Positions 23,069-31,692 are shown, counted from the stretch's first letter. The stretch is DNA of 39,365 nucleotides from an uncultured Elusimicrobiales bacterium (GCA_944324675.1 CALUXE010000010.1:1-39365); one strand, 5' to 3'. Notes: generated from the letters alone by a model not told the origin. Translations and numbers: made by a program.

Positions 23069-24304
23069 CTATTCAAATCTAAGCGCGTCTATCGGGTTGA
23101 GAGTAGAGGCTTTATAGGCGGGGAAAAATCCGAAACATATACCCACCAAACCAGAAAACACAAACGATATTACCATCGGGAAAACGGTTATCCCTATCGG
23201 CAGTAAGTCCGGGGCGAAAGTTTTTATCCCCAGCGCAACCGATATGCCCAAAGCTATCCCCAAGAGTCCGCCTGTAAGCGAAAGCACCAAAGCTTCCACC
23301 AAGAACTGCAATCTTATATCCCACGCCTTTGCGCCTATGGCCATACGTATGCCGATTTCGCGGGTTCTTTCCGTAACGGATACAAGCATAATGTTCATAA
23401 TCCCTATGCCGCCCACCAGCAGCGATATCGACGCTATCGCCGCCAGCAGCACCGAAAACGTTTGGCTGGCCTCCATCGCGCTTTCCATCATTTGGGTAAG
23501 GTTGCGGATAATAAAATCGTCCTCTTTTTTCCCGGTAATGTTATGGCGCTGGCGAAGGAGAATGGTTATCTCCTCTTCCGCGGCGTCAAGTTCTTCGGTG
23601 GAGTTGGCTTGTACCATAATATTTCTTACCGTCCCGGGAAATTCCGAGCCGAAAAGTTTTTTGGAAGCCGTGCTTACTGGTACTATTACCGTATCGTCTT
23701 GGTCCGTTCCGTAAGCCGATTGCCCCATCGATTTTAGCACTCCCACCACCTTAAAAGGCATATTGTTTATTCTTACGTTCTTGCCTATCGGATCTACCAC
23801 GCCGAAAAGATTTTCCACCACCGTTTCGCCCAGTATCACCACGCTGGCGGCTTGCCTTACGTCTTCGTCCGTGAACAACGATCCGTTGTCAACGTCCCAA
23901 GAACGGATATAAAATAAAGAGGGGGTGGTTCCCTGTACTTGCGTGGCCCAGTTTTGATTGCCGTATACTATTTGGCCCGTACCGTTGACGCTGGCCGCAA
24001 CTTGATTTACGTGCAGAGAATTTTTCTCTATGGCGTAAGCGTCGTTTAAAGTCAAGGTGGGTTTGGAGCCGTGCCCCGTTCTGGCCCCGCTTGAAGTTAC
24101 CGAACCGGAGCGTATCATAAGCAGATTGCTGCCCATGCTGGACATTTGGTCGGAAATCCTTTTCTTCGCGCCTTCGCCTACCGCTAACATTACGATTACC
24201 GCCGCTACGCCGATAATTATGCCCAAACTGGTCAGCACGGAGCGCAGTTTGTTTGTCCATATCGCCTTAACGGCTATTTTAAAGATGGTAAAAATATCTA
24301 TCAT
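23069..24304 (-). CDS. MacB-type ABC transporter permease
   Basis: A 411-residue permease of the MacB/FtsX superfamily with the usual layout: one N-terminal transmembrane segment (about 18-45, SVLTSLGIIIGVAAVIVMLAV), a large periplasmic domain (about 50-285) and three C-terminal transmembrane segments starting at SVLLAAIASISLLVGGIGIMN. The motif ERTREIGIRMAIGA follows the second segment. In E. coli MacB this domain is fused to the ATPase; here the ATPase is a separate gene overlapping by four bases. Such mechanotransmission transporters drive substrates through MacA and TolC. Substrate unknown: a peptide, toxin, siderophore or drug are options. Confidence 0.93.
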   Translation of the reverse strand: MIDIFTIFKIAVKAIWTNKLRSVLTSLGIIIGVAAVIVMLAVGEGAKKRISDQMSSMGSNLLMIRSGSVTSSGARTGHGSKPTLTLNDAYAIEKNSLHVNQVAASVNGTGQIVYGNQNWATQVQGTTPSLFYIRSWDVDNGSLFTDEDVRQAASVVILGETVVENLFGVVDPIGKNVRINNMPFKVVGVLKSMGQSAYGTDQDDTVIVPVSTASKKLFGSEFPGTVRNIMVQANSTEELDAAEEEITILLRQRHNITGKKEDDFIIRNLTQMMESAMEASQTFSVLLAAIASISLLVGGIGIMNIMLVSVTERTREIGIRMAIGAKAWDIRLQFLVEALVLSLTGGLLGIALGISVALGIKTFAPDLLPIGITVFPMVISFVFSGLVGICFGFFPAYKASTLNPIDALRFE

Positions 24305-25005
24305 TCCACTATCGTCCTATGATTGTTTTGTTCGTCGCTTACCAGCTCGCCGTCTTTAAAGCGGATAATGCGCTTGGCGTAATCGGCGATGTCCTGTTCG
24401 TGGGTTACCAGGATTATTGTTTTATTCTGCTCGCTGTTGAGCTTGGCGAAGCTGCACATAACTTCTATACTGGTTTTAGTGTCCAAGTTCCCCGTCGGCT
24501 CGTCCGCGAAGATTATCGGCGCGTCGTTTACTATCGCTCTTGCTATGGCTACGCGCTGCTGCTGTCCGCCGGAGAGCTGATTGGGCATATGTTCCAGTCT
24601 GTTGCCCAGTCCGACGGCTTTTAAAGCCTTTATCGCTTTTTCCTTTCGCTCGTGGGAAGGAATTCTCGCGTAAATCATAGGCAGTTCCACGTTCTCTATC
24701 GCCGTAGTTCTGGAAAGCAAATTGAACCCTTGAAACACAAATCCTATTTTGCGGCATCGGATGTCGGCCAGTTCGGTCAAACTGGATTTTGTTATGTCCA
24801 GTCCGTCCAAATAATATTTCCCGCTTGTTGGTTTGTCCAAGCAGCCCAGCATATTCATAAAAGTGCTTTTTCCGCTTCCGCTCGGGCCCATTATCGCCAC
24901 AAATTCGCCGTGCTCTATCGTCAAATTGACGTCTTTGAGCACCTGAAGCGGAATATCGCCCAAATTATAGGTTTTGTATATGTGTTCTACTTTGATTAGG
25001 GACAT
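24301..25005 (-). CDS. MacB/LolD-type ABC transporter ATP-binding protein
   Basis: A complete 234-residue ABC ATPase. Walker A GPSGSGKST (about 40-48), Q-loop in GFVFQGFNLLSR, the signature LSGGQQQR, Walker B IIFADEPTGNLD, and the H-loop in LVTHEQD are all visible. The GNLDTKTS segment after Walker B is typical of the MacB/LolD subfamily. GGAGG lies before the ATG, 21 bases after the MacA-like gene, and the gene overlaps the permease start (ATGA), so stoichiometric coupling is likely. Confidence 0.95.
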   Translation of the reverse strand: MSLIKVEHIYKTYNLGDIPLQVLKDVNLTIEHGEFVAIMGPSGSGKSTFMNMLGCLDKPTSGKYYLDGLDITKSSLTELADIRCRKIGFVFQGFNLLSRTTAIENVELPMIYARIPSHERKEKAIKALKAVGLGNRLEHMPNQLSGGQQQRVAIARAIVNDAPIIFADEPTGNLDTKTSIEVMCSFAKLNSEQNKTIILVTHEQDIADYAKRIIRFKDGELVSDEQNNHRTIVE

Positions 25006-25025
25006 TGTCTTATCCTCCGCCCGCG

Positions 25026-26189
25026 TTAAAAGCCGGGAGGGCCCATTCTCCTGCGGTTATTGTCCGATTTGCTCTTTACCAAAGCGCTGCTGACTATTTC
25101 CGTATTTTCGGGCAGATTATCGCTTAGTATCTCCGTTCTGCTGCCGTTGGTGATGCCGGTGGTGACTTCTATGCGTTCTATCTCTCCGGTATTTTTGTCT
25201 TGAATCCAAACGCCTTGCCCCTTATATGCTTTTTTGCCTTCCGGGGAGGTGTTTTTTATGACGGCGTTATCGGGCGGGACGAACCTCAGCGATTGGTTCG
25301 ACACGCTTAAAGCGTCTTCCCTGATTGCCGTTATTATGGAGGCGTTTGCAGTCATTCCCGGTTTTAGTTTAAGTTCGCTGTTGTCTACCGATACCACAAC
25401 CGTATAGGTTACCACATTTGAGGTAGTCAAAGGTGAATTCCTTACCTGCGTAACTTTCCCTTTAAAGGTTGTCGTGGGGTAAGCGTCTACGGTAAAATTG
25501 ACGTCTTGCCCTTCTGCTATTTTGCTAATGTCGGCTTCCGAAATATTTACCTCAATTTGCATTTTGGTCAAATCTTCTGCTACGGAAAATAGCGTAGGCG
25601 TGTTAAAACTGGCCGCCACCGTTTGGCCGAGTTCTACTTCTTTGGAAATAACAATCCCGTTTACCGGCGAAACTATTTGGGTATAGCCCAAGTCTATTTT
25701 CGCTTTGTCTAAAGAGGCCTGCGCCTGTATTACCTGCGCTTTGGCTTGAAGGTAAGCCGTTTCCGCGTCGTCGAGTTCGCTCTTGGCGACGAGCTCCTGC
25801 GCGTATAATTGTTTATAGCGGTTATAGTTTCTCTCTTGGTTTTTAAACTCGCTTTCCACTTTAAGGACATTGGCTTCCTGCTGCACTACCGCCGATTCAT
25901 AAGTGGAGGGATCGATAACGGCCATAAGGTCGCCTTCTTTCACTATGGAGTTAAAGTCAACCAAAATTTCCTGTATTTTGCCCGATACCTGCGTACCTAC
26001 GCTGGTTTCGGTGGTAGGGTTAATCGTGCCGGAAGCTTCCACCTGTTCCACTATTTTAGCCCTTTTGACAAATTCCGTCGTATAAAAATCGGTTTTTGGC
26101 CCGGCGGTGAATTTAAAATATAGTCCAACCGCGGCCGCTATTATAATTACGGCCAATATAATTTTCCAAGTTTTCTTTTTCTTTTTCAT
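25026..26189 (-). CDS. MacA-like periplasmic adaptor (HlyD/RND-MFP family)
   Basis: A 387-residue membrane-fusion protein linking the inner-membrane transporter to the outer-membrane channel. One N-terminal transmembrane anchor after a poly-lysine start (about 8-27), a lipoyl-like half (GTINPTTETSVGTQVSGKIQ), a coiled-coil hairpin (about 100-160, rich in Lys/Glu/Gln/Ala), the second lipoyl half (QIVSPVNGIVISKEV), then the beta-barrel and membrane-proximal domains with LKPGMTANASI. It starts two bases after the TolC-like gene and is followed by the ATPase. Confidence 0.93.
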   Translation of the reverse strand: MKKKKKTWKIILAVIIIAAAVGLYFKFTAGPKTDFYTTEFVKRAKIVEQVEASGTINPTTETSVGTQVSGKIQEILVDFNSIVKEGDLMAVIDPSTYESAVVQQEANVLKVESEFKNQERNYNRYKQLYAQELVAKSELDDAETAYLQAKAQVIQAQASLDKAKIDLGYTQIVSPVNGIVISKEVELGQTVAASFNTPTLFSVAEDLTKMQIEVNISEADISKIAEGQDVNFTVDAYPTTTFKGKVTQVRNSPLTTSNVVTYTVVVSVDNSELKLKPGMTANASIITAIREDALSVSNQSLRFVPPDNAVIKNTSPEGKKAYKGQGVWIQDKNTGEIERIEVTTGITNGSRTEILSDNLPENTEIVSSALVKSKSDNNRRRMGPPGF

Positions 26190-26191
26190 AG

Positions 26192-27478
26192 TTATATAAT
26201 CCCCATGGCTTTATTGAGCGCCGCTATCGACAAGGTGTAGTCGAATACGGCTTGTATGTAAGCGAGTTTGGCGTCGCTTAAAGTTGTTTCCGCGTCTTTA
26301 ACTTCTATGTAATTGCCCACGCCCACTTTATAACGGCCTACGGCCAACTCGTAGTTTTCCTGCGCTTGGGTGCGGGTTATTTCCGCGACAGGTATTTTGG
26401 ATTTAGAGTCTTGTACGTTAAGATAAGCCTCTTTTATTTCCAATAAAATATCCTGTTCGGCGGAAGTCAAATTGTAGTAAGCGCTGAGCATATTGTTCTG
26501 CGCCTCTTTTACGCTGTTATAGGTGCTTAGTCCCGAGAAAATCGGTATCGATACGCCCGCCCCGACGCTCCATCTGTCATAGAGGGGGAAATCCCCTCCG
26601 CTCCACCCGTAAGAGCCGGTCGCGTTTATGCTGGGCGCGTAGCCGGTTCTTGATAGTTTTACGTTTTGACGCGCGCTTTCCAATTTCAATTTATAGCCCA
26701 ATAAATCCTGCCTGTTTTTCATCGCGGTATCAAGAGCTTCTTCTTCCGTCAGAGTAAATTCCGGCAAAGCATTGTTCATTTGAAGCGAAAATTGCGGCGC
26801 TGGATCGTAAATGCCCATAACGTTTAACAATACGTGGTAGGACTTTTTTAAGGAATTTTCGGCCTGTATCAAATTGAGTTTGGCGTTGTTTAAGTTTACC
26901 TGCGCTGTGGTAACGTCTATTTTCGGTCTTGTCCCCACTTGATAATAAGCTTGGGCTCTTTTCAACTGTTCCTGATATTGTTCGACCGATTGTTCGTATA
27001 CGTGTTTGCTTTCTCTGGCGAGCAGAGTATCATAGTATGCTTTTTTAAGTTCGTATATGGTATTGATTATCAAATTTCTTGTATCGGCTACGGCGGAGTA
27101 ATAGGAATTTTCCTGTATATCGGAGGAAAGCCCCGTCTTGCCGAAGTCGTAAATAAGCTGCTTGGCGTTTATCGAGGAGGAATATCCGTCCTGCGCGCCG
27201 CTCCAGCCCGCATCCGATTCGGAATCGCTTCTGCTGTAATTGGCGCTGGCGTCAATTTGGGGCAGATAAGAAGATTTGGTTTGCGATAAACGATTTTTCT
27301 GTGCTTCCTGAGAAGCGAAGGAGGAGGAAATCGTCGGATTATTTTTTAAAGTGATATCGATACAATCCTCAAGCGAGAGGACGGTGTCTTTTTCTATAGT
27401 ATCCTGCGCCGCGGCGGCGTTTGGATAGGCGAAAACGGCCAGGGCCGTGATAATAGGAATAAGATTTTTTATTTTCAT
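26192..27478 (-). CDS. TolC-family outer-membrane efflux protein
   Basis: A 428-residue TolC-like channel. The signal peptide (about 1-24, ending at AAAAQ) leads into a tandem repeat of the OEP domain: LSLEDCIDITLKNNPTI at about 35 and the matching LTEEEALDTAMKNRQDLL at about 240, with long coiled-coil helices in each half (for example VEQYQEQLKRAQAYYQVG and NYELAVGRYKVGVGN). First gene of the four-gene export operon. No ribosome site precedes the ATG; TAAAAT lies six bases upstream, so translation may be leaderless. Confidence 0.93.
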   Translation of the reverse strand: MKIKNLIPIITALAVFAYPNAAAAQDTIEKDTVLSLEDCIDITLKNNPTISSSFASQEAQKNRLSQTKSSYLPQIDASANYSRSDSESDAGWSGAQDGYSSSINAKQLIYDFGKTGLSSDIQENSYYSAVADTRNLIINTIYELKKAYYDTLLARESKHVYEQSVEQYQEQLKRAQAYYQVGTRPKIDVTTAQVNLNNAKLNLIQAENSLKKSYHVLLNVMGIYDPAPQFSLQMNNALPEFTLTEEEALDTAMKNRQDLLGYKLKLESARQNVKLSRTGYAPSINATGSYGWSGGDFPLYDRWSVGAGVSIPIFSGLSTYNSVKEAQNNMLSAYYNLTSAEQDILLEIKEAYLNVQDSKSKIPVAEITRTQAQENYELAVGRYKVGVGNYIEVKDAETTLSDAKLAYIQAVFDYTLSIAALNKAMGII

Positions 27479-27484
27479 AATAAT

Positions 27485-27490
27485 ATTTTA
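27485..27490 (-). promoter_or_regulatory. -10-like box (TAAAAT) six bases from the TolC-like start
   Basis: On the minus strand TAAAAT-ATTATT-ATG, with TTAATA 17 bp upstream as a plausible -35 (four of six). No ribosome site. Candidate leaderless promoter of the export operon. Confidence 0.5.
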
Positions 27491-27637
27491 ACAATTATGT
27501 CTTTCATTATTAAGGCTTTTTGCCCGCACAAGGAGAGAGGTTCGTTGAACGGGATATATATCTCCGACGTAAAATTAAAAAGTATGCAATAAATTATCCT
27601 TGCTATGCGTTTTAAGTGAGCGATTTGTAAAATGAGA

Positions 27638-27666
27638 TTGCCAAAATTTTAATAATAATGTATTTT
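27638..27666 (+). promoter_or_regulatory. promoter of the rhamnose reductase gene
   Basis: TTGCCA (five of six), 17 bp, TATTTT (four of six). The predicted start is near 27673, about 30 nt before the ATG. Confidence 0.5.
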
Positions 27667-27702
27667 ATGTTAGGACATTAAAGAAATACACGAGGTGAAG
27701 AT

Positions 27703-28551
27703 ATGATTTTGGTTACCGGCGCGAAGGGGCAGTTGGGGCAATCTCTAAAGAAAGTTTTTCCTGCGGACAAAGTTCTTTATACCGATATGGAAGAACTGGA
27801 TATAACCGTCTATGACAGCGTTGACAAAACGGTGCGGGAAAACAATATCTCCACCATAATAAACGCCGCCGGCTATACGGCGGTGGATTCCGCAGAGAAA
27901 AATATGGATCAAGCCTATGCGGTAAACGCTTTCGGCGCGCGTAATTTGGCCATGGTCGCGGCTAAATACAACTTGGGTATGATACAAATGTCCACGGATT
28001 TTATTTTTGACGGGAACAACTTCAAACCTTATACTGAAAATGATAAGCCGCACCCTCTTTCGGTATACGGACAGACTAAGCTTGAGGGAGAATTGTTCGT
28101 ATTGAAAAACGCGCCGCAGTGTATAGTTTTAAGGACTTCCTGGCTTTACAGCGAGTTCGGCACGAACTTTGTTAAGACGATAATCTCGCTTGCCAAGAAA
28201 CAAGACGAAATCAAGGTGATTTACGATCAAATCGGCTCGCCCACTTATGCCGGAGATTTGGCCGCCATTATTGAAGGTATGGTTCCTGTGGTTAAGAACG
28301 GCGTTAAGAAGATATACAACTATTCCAACGAGGGCGTATGTTCTTGGTACGGGTTCGCGAGGGAAATTGTCAGCCTTAAAAAACTTAAATGCGAAGTTTT
28401 GCCGATAGAATCTCAGGAATATCCCGCTTCCGCGCAGCGTCCGCACTATTCGGTGCTTAGCAAAGCCAAAATCAAGAGGGAGTTCGGCATAAAAATACCC
28501 TATTGGCGCGACGCTTTGCAAAAGGCGATAGTCCGCATAGACGCCGATTAG
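27703..28551 (+). CDS. rfbD: dTDP-4-dehydrorhamnose reductase
   Basis: Reduces dTDP-4-dehydrorhamnose to dTDP-L-rhamnose for surface polysaccharide. The 282-residue short-chain dehydrogenase-like protein has the nucleotide-binding MILVTGAKGQLGQSL, INAAGYTAVDSAE with the family's D-x-A-E signature, STDFIFDG, and the catalytic YGQTK. Length is normal. GAGGTGA precedes the ATG. The gene stands alone with its own promoter and perfect terminator; rfbA, rfbB and rfbC are not in the window, so the rest of the pathway must lie elsewhere. Confidence 0.92.
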   Translation: MILVTGAKGQLGQSLKKVFPADKVLYTDMEELDITVYDSVDKTVRENNISTIINAAGYTAVDSAEKNMDQAYAVNAFGARNLAMVAAKYNLGMIQMSTDFIFDGNNFKPYTENDKPHPLSVYGQTKLEGELFVLKNAPQCIVLRTSWLYSEFGTNFVKTIISLAKKQDEIKVIYDQIGSPTYAGDLAAIIEGMVPVVKNGVKKIYNYSNEGVCSWYGFAREIVSLKKLKCEVLPIESQEYPASAQRPHYSVLSKAKIKREFGIKIPYWRDALQKAIVRIDAD

Positions 28552-28570
28552 AATATATCGCGAAATATTT

Positions 28571-28603
28571 ATCCGCGCTTTATTTTGCAAAGCGCGGATT
28601 TTT
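28571..28603 (+). terminator. rho-independent terminator after rfbD
   Basis: Perfect 11-bp stem ATCCGCGCTTT (28571-28581) with AAAGCGCGGAT (28589-28599), then Ts. Confidence 0.85.
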
Positions 28604-28669
28604 GCGTTGTTTGGGAAGAAAATTTTATCCCTCCCCAAATAACAATTCATCGTAATATTGCTTTAGCTC

Positions 28670-28700
28670 TTGACTTGGAGCCAACTCCATAGTTTATACT
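28670..28700 (+). promoter_or_regulatory. MerR-type promoter with 19-bp spacer and dyad operator
   Basis: TTGACT (28670-28675) and TATACT (28695-28700) are 19 bp apart, two more than optimal, and the spacer contains the dyad TGGAG-CCAA-CTCCA (28676-28689). Long spacer plus dyad between the boxes is the hallmark of MerR-family activated promoters, and TTGACTTGGAG...ACTCC closely resembles known operators of that family. No MerR gene lies in the window. It drives the cupin gene at 28732. Confidence 0.75.
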
Positions 28701-28731
28701 TTATATAGTTTTTAGAAAGGAGTGTGGAAGA

Positions 28732-29217
28732 ATGTCTAAAAAGAAATTGGCCGCCGTATTGATGGCGGGTTTGATATGCGGGTTCATATTGGGGAAAATA
28801 ACGGAGGATAAAACAATGGAAGATAAAAATATAGATACCATATTTGCCATGGGGGAAGAAAACCCTTACGGTAAATTCTTTACCGGGAAGACTTATCTTA
28901 ATATGCTCAGCCAAGGCGACGATGTTTTCAACGCGCCGGTAGGCAATGTCACTTTTGAGCCTGGCGCGCGCACGAATTGGCATAAACACAGCGGCGGGCA
29001 GATCCTGCTTGTTTTGGCGGGGGAAGGGCGATATCAAGAGAGGGGCAAGGAAATCCGTATTCTTCATAAAGGAGATGTGGTTCGGATAGCTCCTGATGTG
29101 GAGCATTGGCACGGCGCCGCGCCGGATAGCTGGTTTACGCATATATCGCTGGAAACGAATGTTCCCAACAACAAAGCCCAATGGCTTGAGCCGGTATCCG
29201 ACGGAGAATACAAATGA
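28732..29217 (+). CDS. membrane-anchored or exported cupin-domain protein
   Basis: A 161-residue protein with a hydrophobic N-terminus (about 6-21, AAVLMAGLICGFILG) acting as signal anchor, then a short linker and one cupin barrel (about 65-150). Metal-binding residues are visible in NWHKHSGGQ (first motif) and HWHGA (second motif, after GDVVRIAPDVE). It resembles cupins paired with carboxymuconolactone decarboxylases in MerR-regulated loci of other bacteria. AAAGGAG precedes the ATG. Its stop overlaps the next start (ATGA). Reaction unknown; a stress or quinone/aldehyde detoxification role is inferred from regulation. Confidence 0.87.
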   Translation: MSKKKLAAVLMAGLICGFILGKITEDKTMEDKNIDTIFAMGEENPYGKFFTGKTYLNMLSQGDDVFNAPVGNVTFEPGARTNWHKHSGGQILLVLAGEGRYQERGKEIRILHKGDVVRIAPDVEHWHGAAPDSWFTHISLETNVPNNKAQWLEPVSDGEYK

Positions 29218-29459
29218 GGAAAAGCCTTATATTTTTAATTGCGGTTTTGGCAATAACAGCGGCCGCGTTTTTTTTGGAGTCTAAAAGAGAGGATTATTCA
29301 TATATGACGAACTAGGAATTGAAAGCCGACGAGATTATGCAGGTATGGCACGATTTTTTGGAGCGAGATGTGCAAACTCGCGGAGTTTTGGATAAGCAAA
29401 CTAGGTATTTGGCGCTTTTGGCGGGCAATGCCGCCGCGCAAACATTAATTATACGATAA
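29214..29459 (+). pseudogene. decayed exported carboxymuconolactone decarboxylase-like gene
   Basis: An ATG overlapping the cupin stop opens a frame with a signal-like start (MRKSLIFLIAVLAITAAAFF), then hits an in-frame TAG at 29313-29315 after 33 codons. The same frame continues with 47 codons, including DVQTRGVLDKQTRYLALLAG, which resembles the start of the carboxymuconolactone decarboxylase core, and stops at 29457-29459. The rest of the domain, with the expected C-x-x-C region, is missing. This fits a gene broken by a nonsense mutation and a 3' loss, in the usual operon position after a cupin. The family match is short, so moderate certainty. A sequencing error could explain the TAG but not the truncation. 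Confidence 0.6.
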
Positions 29460-29489
29460 AAAACCGGTGCTTTTTAGCACCGGTTTTTT
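29458..29489. terminator. bidirectional rho-independent terminator
   Basis: AACCGGTGCT (29462-29471) pairs with AGCACCGGTT (29476-29485), with flanking As and Ts giving U tracts both ways. It serves the cupin operon and the convergent hydrogenase gene. Confidence 0.85.
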
Positions 29490-29504
29490 GCGTTTAAATG
29501 CTTT

Positions 29505-30977
29505 TTATTCCGAAGCCTTTACTTGGAAGCTGTCCACGCCCGCTTTTTGAGCGTAGGCTTCTTCCTGCTCGCGCGCTTCCTTTATCGGTTTTATCGTCGC
29601 GCATCCGCCGACGCATCCGCCGGGGCAGCACATTACTTCCACCAAATTGCCCGCGGATTTGCCCGTTTTGGCGTAGGCTTTCAGTTTAAAAATATTCTTT
29701 TTGTCAATTCCGGCTATAAGCTCCTCTTTTATCAAAGAGGCGTAATCGCCCGCCGCTTTCTTTACCGTTTGGGTTACTCCGCCCGTTATGCCGAACTTTA
29801 AAGCCTCCACCGTGGCTTTGCGGTCAAATTCCGTTTCGGTGCAGGTTTCGGGGCTTATCCCTTTACCCGATATCATGGCTTTAAGTTCCTCATAACTTAT
29901 GACATAATCCACGAATTCGTCGGTTTGGGCTTCCTTGCGCTTTGAAAGGCAAGGCCCCACGAATACAGTTACGGCCTCGGGAATCTCTTTCTTTACCAGC
30001 TTCGCCGTATAGTGCATCGGGGTGCCGGTATCAGAGATATAGGGCAAGAGTTCCGGTATATGCTTCTTTGCCAGGCGGGTATAGGCGTGGCAGCAGGAAG
30101 TCGTCATAAAGGGGCGTTTTTCGTCTACCACTTTCTCTATAAATTCGGCCGCTTCTTTTTGGGCCGTGATATCCGCGCCTAAAGCGACCTCGTAAACATG
30201 CGTAAAGCCCAATTTTTTTATTGCCGTCGCCAATTGGCCTACGGATACGCCGAATTGCCCCGCTATTGACGGCGCCACCATGGCCGCCAAGGGTTTTCCC
30301 GCTTTTGTTTGTTTAAGCACATCTAAAATTTGGCTGCGTTCCATTATCGCGCCGAAAGGGCAGTTCTTCATACAATTGCCGCAGCTTATGCATAAAGAGT
30401 GGTCTATTTTCGCTATGCCTTTTTCGTTCTTTTTTATGGCGTTTACCGGGCAGGACTCTTCGCAGGGTACGGTCAGTTTTAGAATGGCGCCGTAAGGGCA
30501 GGCGTCTTTGCACTTGCCGCAGCTTTTGCATTTGTCTTGGTCTATATGCGCTTTATGGTTTCTGACGGTTACCGCGTTGAAGAAACAGGCGTTTTCGCAT
30601 TTTCTGGCCAGGCAGCCTTGGCACAGCTCGCTTACCATATATCTGCTTTTTACGCAGGCCGAGCAGGCGCTTTCCAAAACGGTCAGCAATTTATTGCTTT
30701 TATGGTCAAATTGAGGATTGTTTTGCCCTACATATTCGCTTAAAGGGATGGATTCGTCCACTTCGTTTACGGAATAACCGAAAGCGGCCAAAGCGCGAAG
30801 TTTCAAAATGGCGCGTTCCTTATATACGCAGCAGCGGAAAGCCGCCTCGCTGCCTTTGGGAATGATATTCCAAGGGAGATGGTTTATCTCTTTTTCCAAG
30901 GTCCCTCTGTAAAACATGGAACAGATCTCTTCCAGCACTTCCATTTTAAAGTGTTCGGAGTAATTTCTTTTCGTCAT
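29505..30977 (-). CDS. monomeric [FeFe] hydrogenase, group B-like
   Basis: A 490-residue iron-sulfur protein related to [FeFe] hydrogenases, which form or oxidise H2 using ferredoxin. Cysteine motifs for [4Fe-4S] clusters lie at 119-131, 150-176 and 196-206 (CKSCGKCKDACP, CISCGNCMKNCP). H-cluster motifs follow: L1 TSCCH (293-297), L2 GPCLSKRKE (341-349) and L3 EVMCCPGGCVGG (447-458). The first has His where most enzymes have Pro. There is no NADH-binding partner gene here, consistent with a single-subunit enzyme. It lies in line after adhE and rex. No ribosome site; TAAAAT six bases before the ATG. Catalytic versus sensory role is open. Confidence 0.88.
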   Translation of the reverse strand: MTKRNYSEHFKMEVLEEICSMFYRGTLEKEINHLPWNIIPKGSEAAFRCCVYKERAILKLRALAAFGYSVNEVDESIPLSEYVGQNNPQFDHKSNKLLTVLESACSACVKSRYMVSELCQGCLARKCENACFFNAVTVRNHKAHIDQDKCKSCGKCKDACPYGAILKLTVPCEESCPVNAIKKNEKGIAKIDHSLCISCGNCMKNCPFGAIMERSQILDVLKQTKAGKPLAAMVAPSIAGQFGVSVGQLATAIKKLGFTHVYEVALGADITAQKEAAEFIEKVVDEKRPFMTTSCCHAYTRLAKKHIPELLPYISDTGTPMHYTAKLVKKEIPEAVTVFVGPCLSKRKEAQTDEFVDYVISYEELKAMISGKGISPETCTETEFDRKATVEALKFGITGGVTQTVKKAAGDYASLIKEELIAGIDKKNIFKLKAYAKTGKSAGNLVEVMCCPGGCVGGCATIKPIKEAREQEEAYAQKAGVDSFQVKASE

Positions 30978-30983
30978 ATATAT

Positions 30984-30989
30984 ATTTTA
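30984..30989 (-). promoter_or_regulatory. -10-like box (TAAAAT) six bases from the hydrogenase start
   Basis: On the minus strand TAAAAT-ATATAT-ATG. No ribosome site. It suggests the hydrogenase has its own leaderless transcript besides possible read-through from rex. Confidence 0.4.
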
Positions 30990-31068
30990 CCATATTGGGG
31001 CAATCTTAAAAGCGATCTTCAGGCAGGCCCCTAATGTTTTAGCGGCGCGCCCGCCCGATAGGAAAAGC

Positions 31069-31692
31069 TTAATTCTTCAATTTGAGGCAGAGCAAAGCCA
31101 AGCCTATGCTGAGGTCTTCGTTTTGCAGCGCTATATGCGGCGGGACTTTTATATCCGCCGGGGAGAAGTTCCAAATCGCCTTTATGCCCGCGCCGACCAA
31201 GGTATCCGCCACACCCTGCGCCGCGTAGGCGGGTACGGATATTATCGCCGTGGTAATTTTATTGCTTTGGACATAGGAGGCCAAATGTTCTATATGCAGT
31301 ATGTTTTTGCCGTTTGTTTTGGTTATGTCGGTATCAAAGGCGGCCACCATATTAAAGCCGTGTTTTTTGAAGCCTTCATAATGGAATAAAGCCGAGCCGA
31401 GCTTCCCGTATCCCACAAGGCAAACATCTCTTTCTTTTTGCCAGCCCAGAAACCGCTGTATGGCGGCTATGCTGCCTTTTACATTATATCCCAGCCTGGT
31501 TTTGCCCGGCGCTTGGGCCAGCAGCATATCCTTTTTTACGGAAATGGGTTTCAGGCTTAGTTTTGAGGCTATCTCCACCGAGGATATATACTGCCTGCCG
31601 TAGCGGAACATATCGTTAAACAGCCTCAAATACTGAGGCATACGCTTAACCGCTTGGATATTGCCGGCGTTTTGCTTTTCGGATTTATTCAT
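31069..31692 (-). CDS. rex: redox-sensing transcriptional repressor Rex
   Basis: Rex represses fermentation and respiration genes and leaves DNA when NADH is high. The 207-residue protein has an N-terminal winged helix (about 15-75, with YISSVEIASKLSLKPISVKKDM) ending in the family's LGYNV segment, and a Rossmann NAD(H)-binding domain with VCLVGYGKLGSALFHYEGF, AAFDTD and IISVPAYAAQGVADTL. Length is usual. It lies between adhE and the [FeFe] hydrogenase in the same direction, which are typical Rex targets. No clear TTGT-N-ACAA Rex site was found in the intergenic regions by eye, and no ribosome site precedes the ATG. Confidence 0.93.
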   Translation of the reverse strand: MNKSEKQNAGNIQAVKRMPQYLRLFNDMFRYGRQYISSVEIASKLSLKPISVKKDMLLAQAPGKTRLGYNVKGSIAAIQRFLGWQKERDVCLVGYGKLGSALFHYEGFKKHGFNMVAAFDTDITKTNGKNILHIEHLASYVQSNKITTAIISVPAYAAQGVADTLVGAGIKAIWNFSPADIKVPPHIALQNEDLSIGLALLCLKLKN

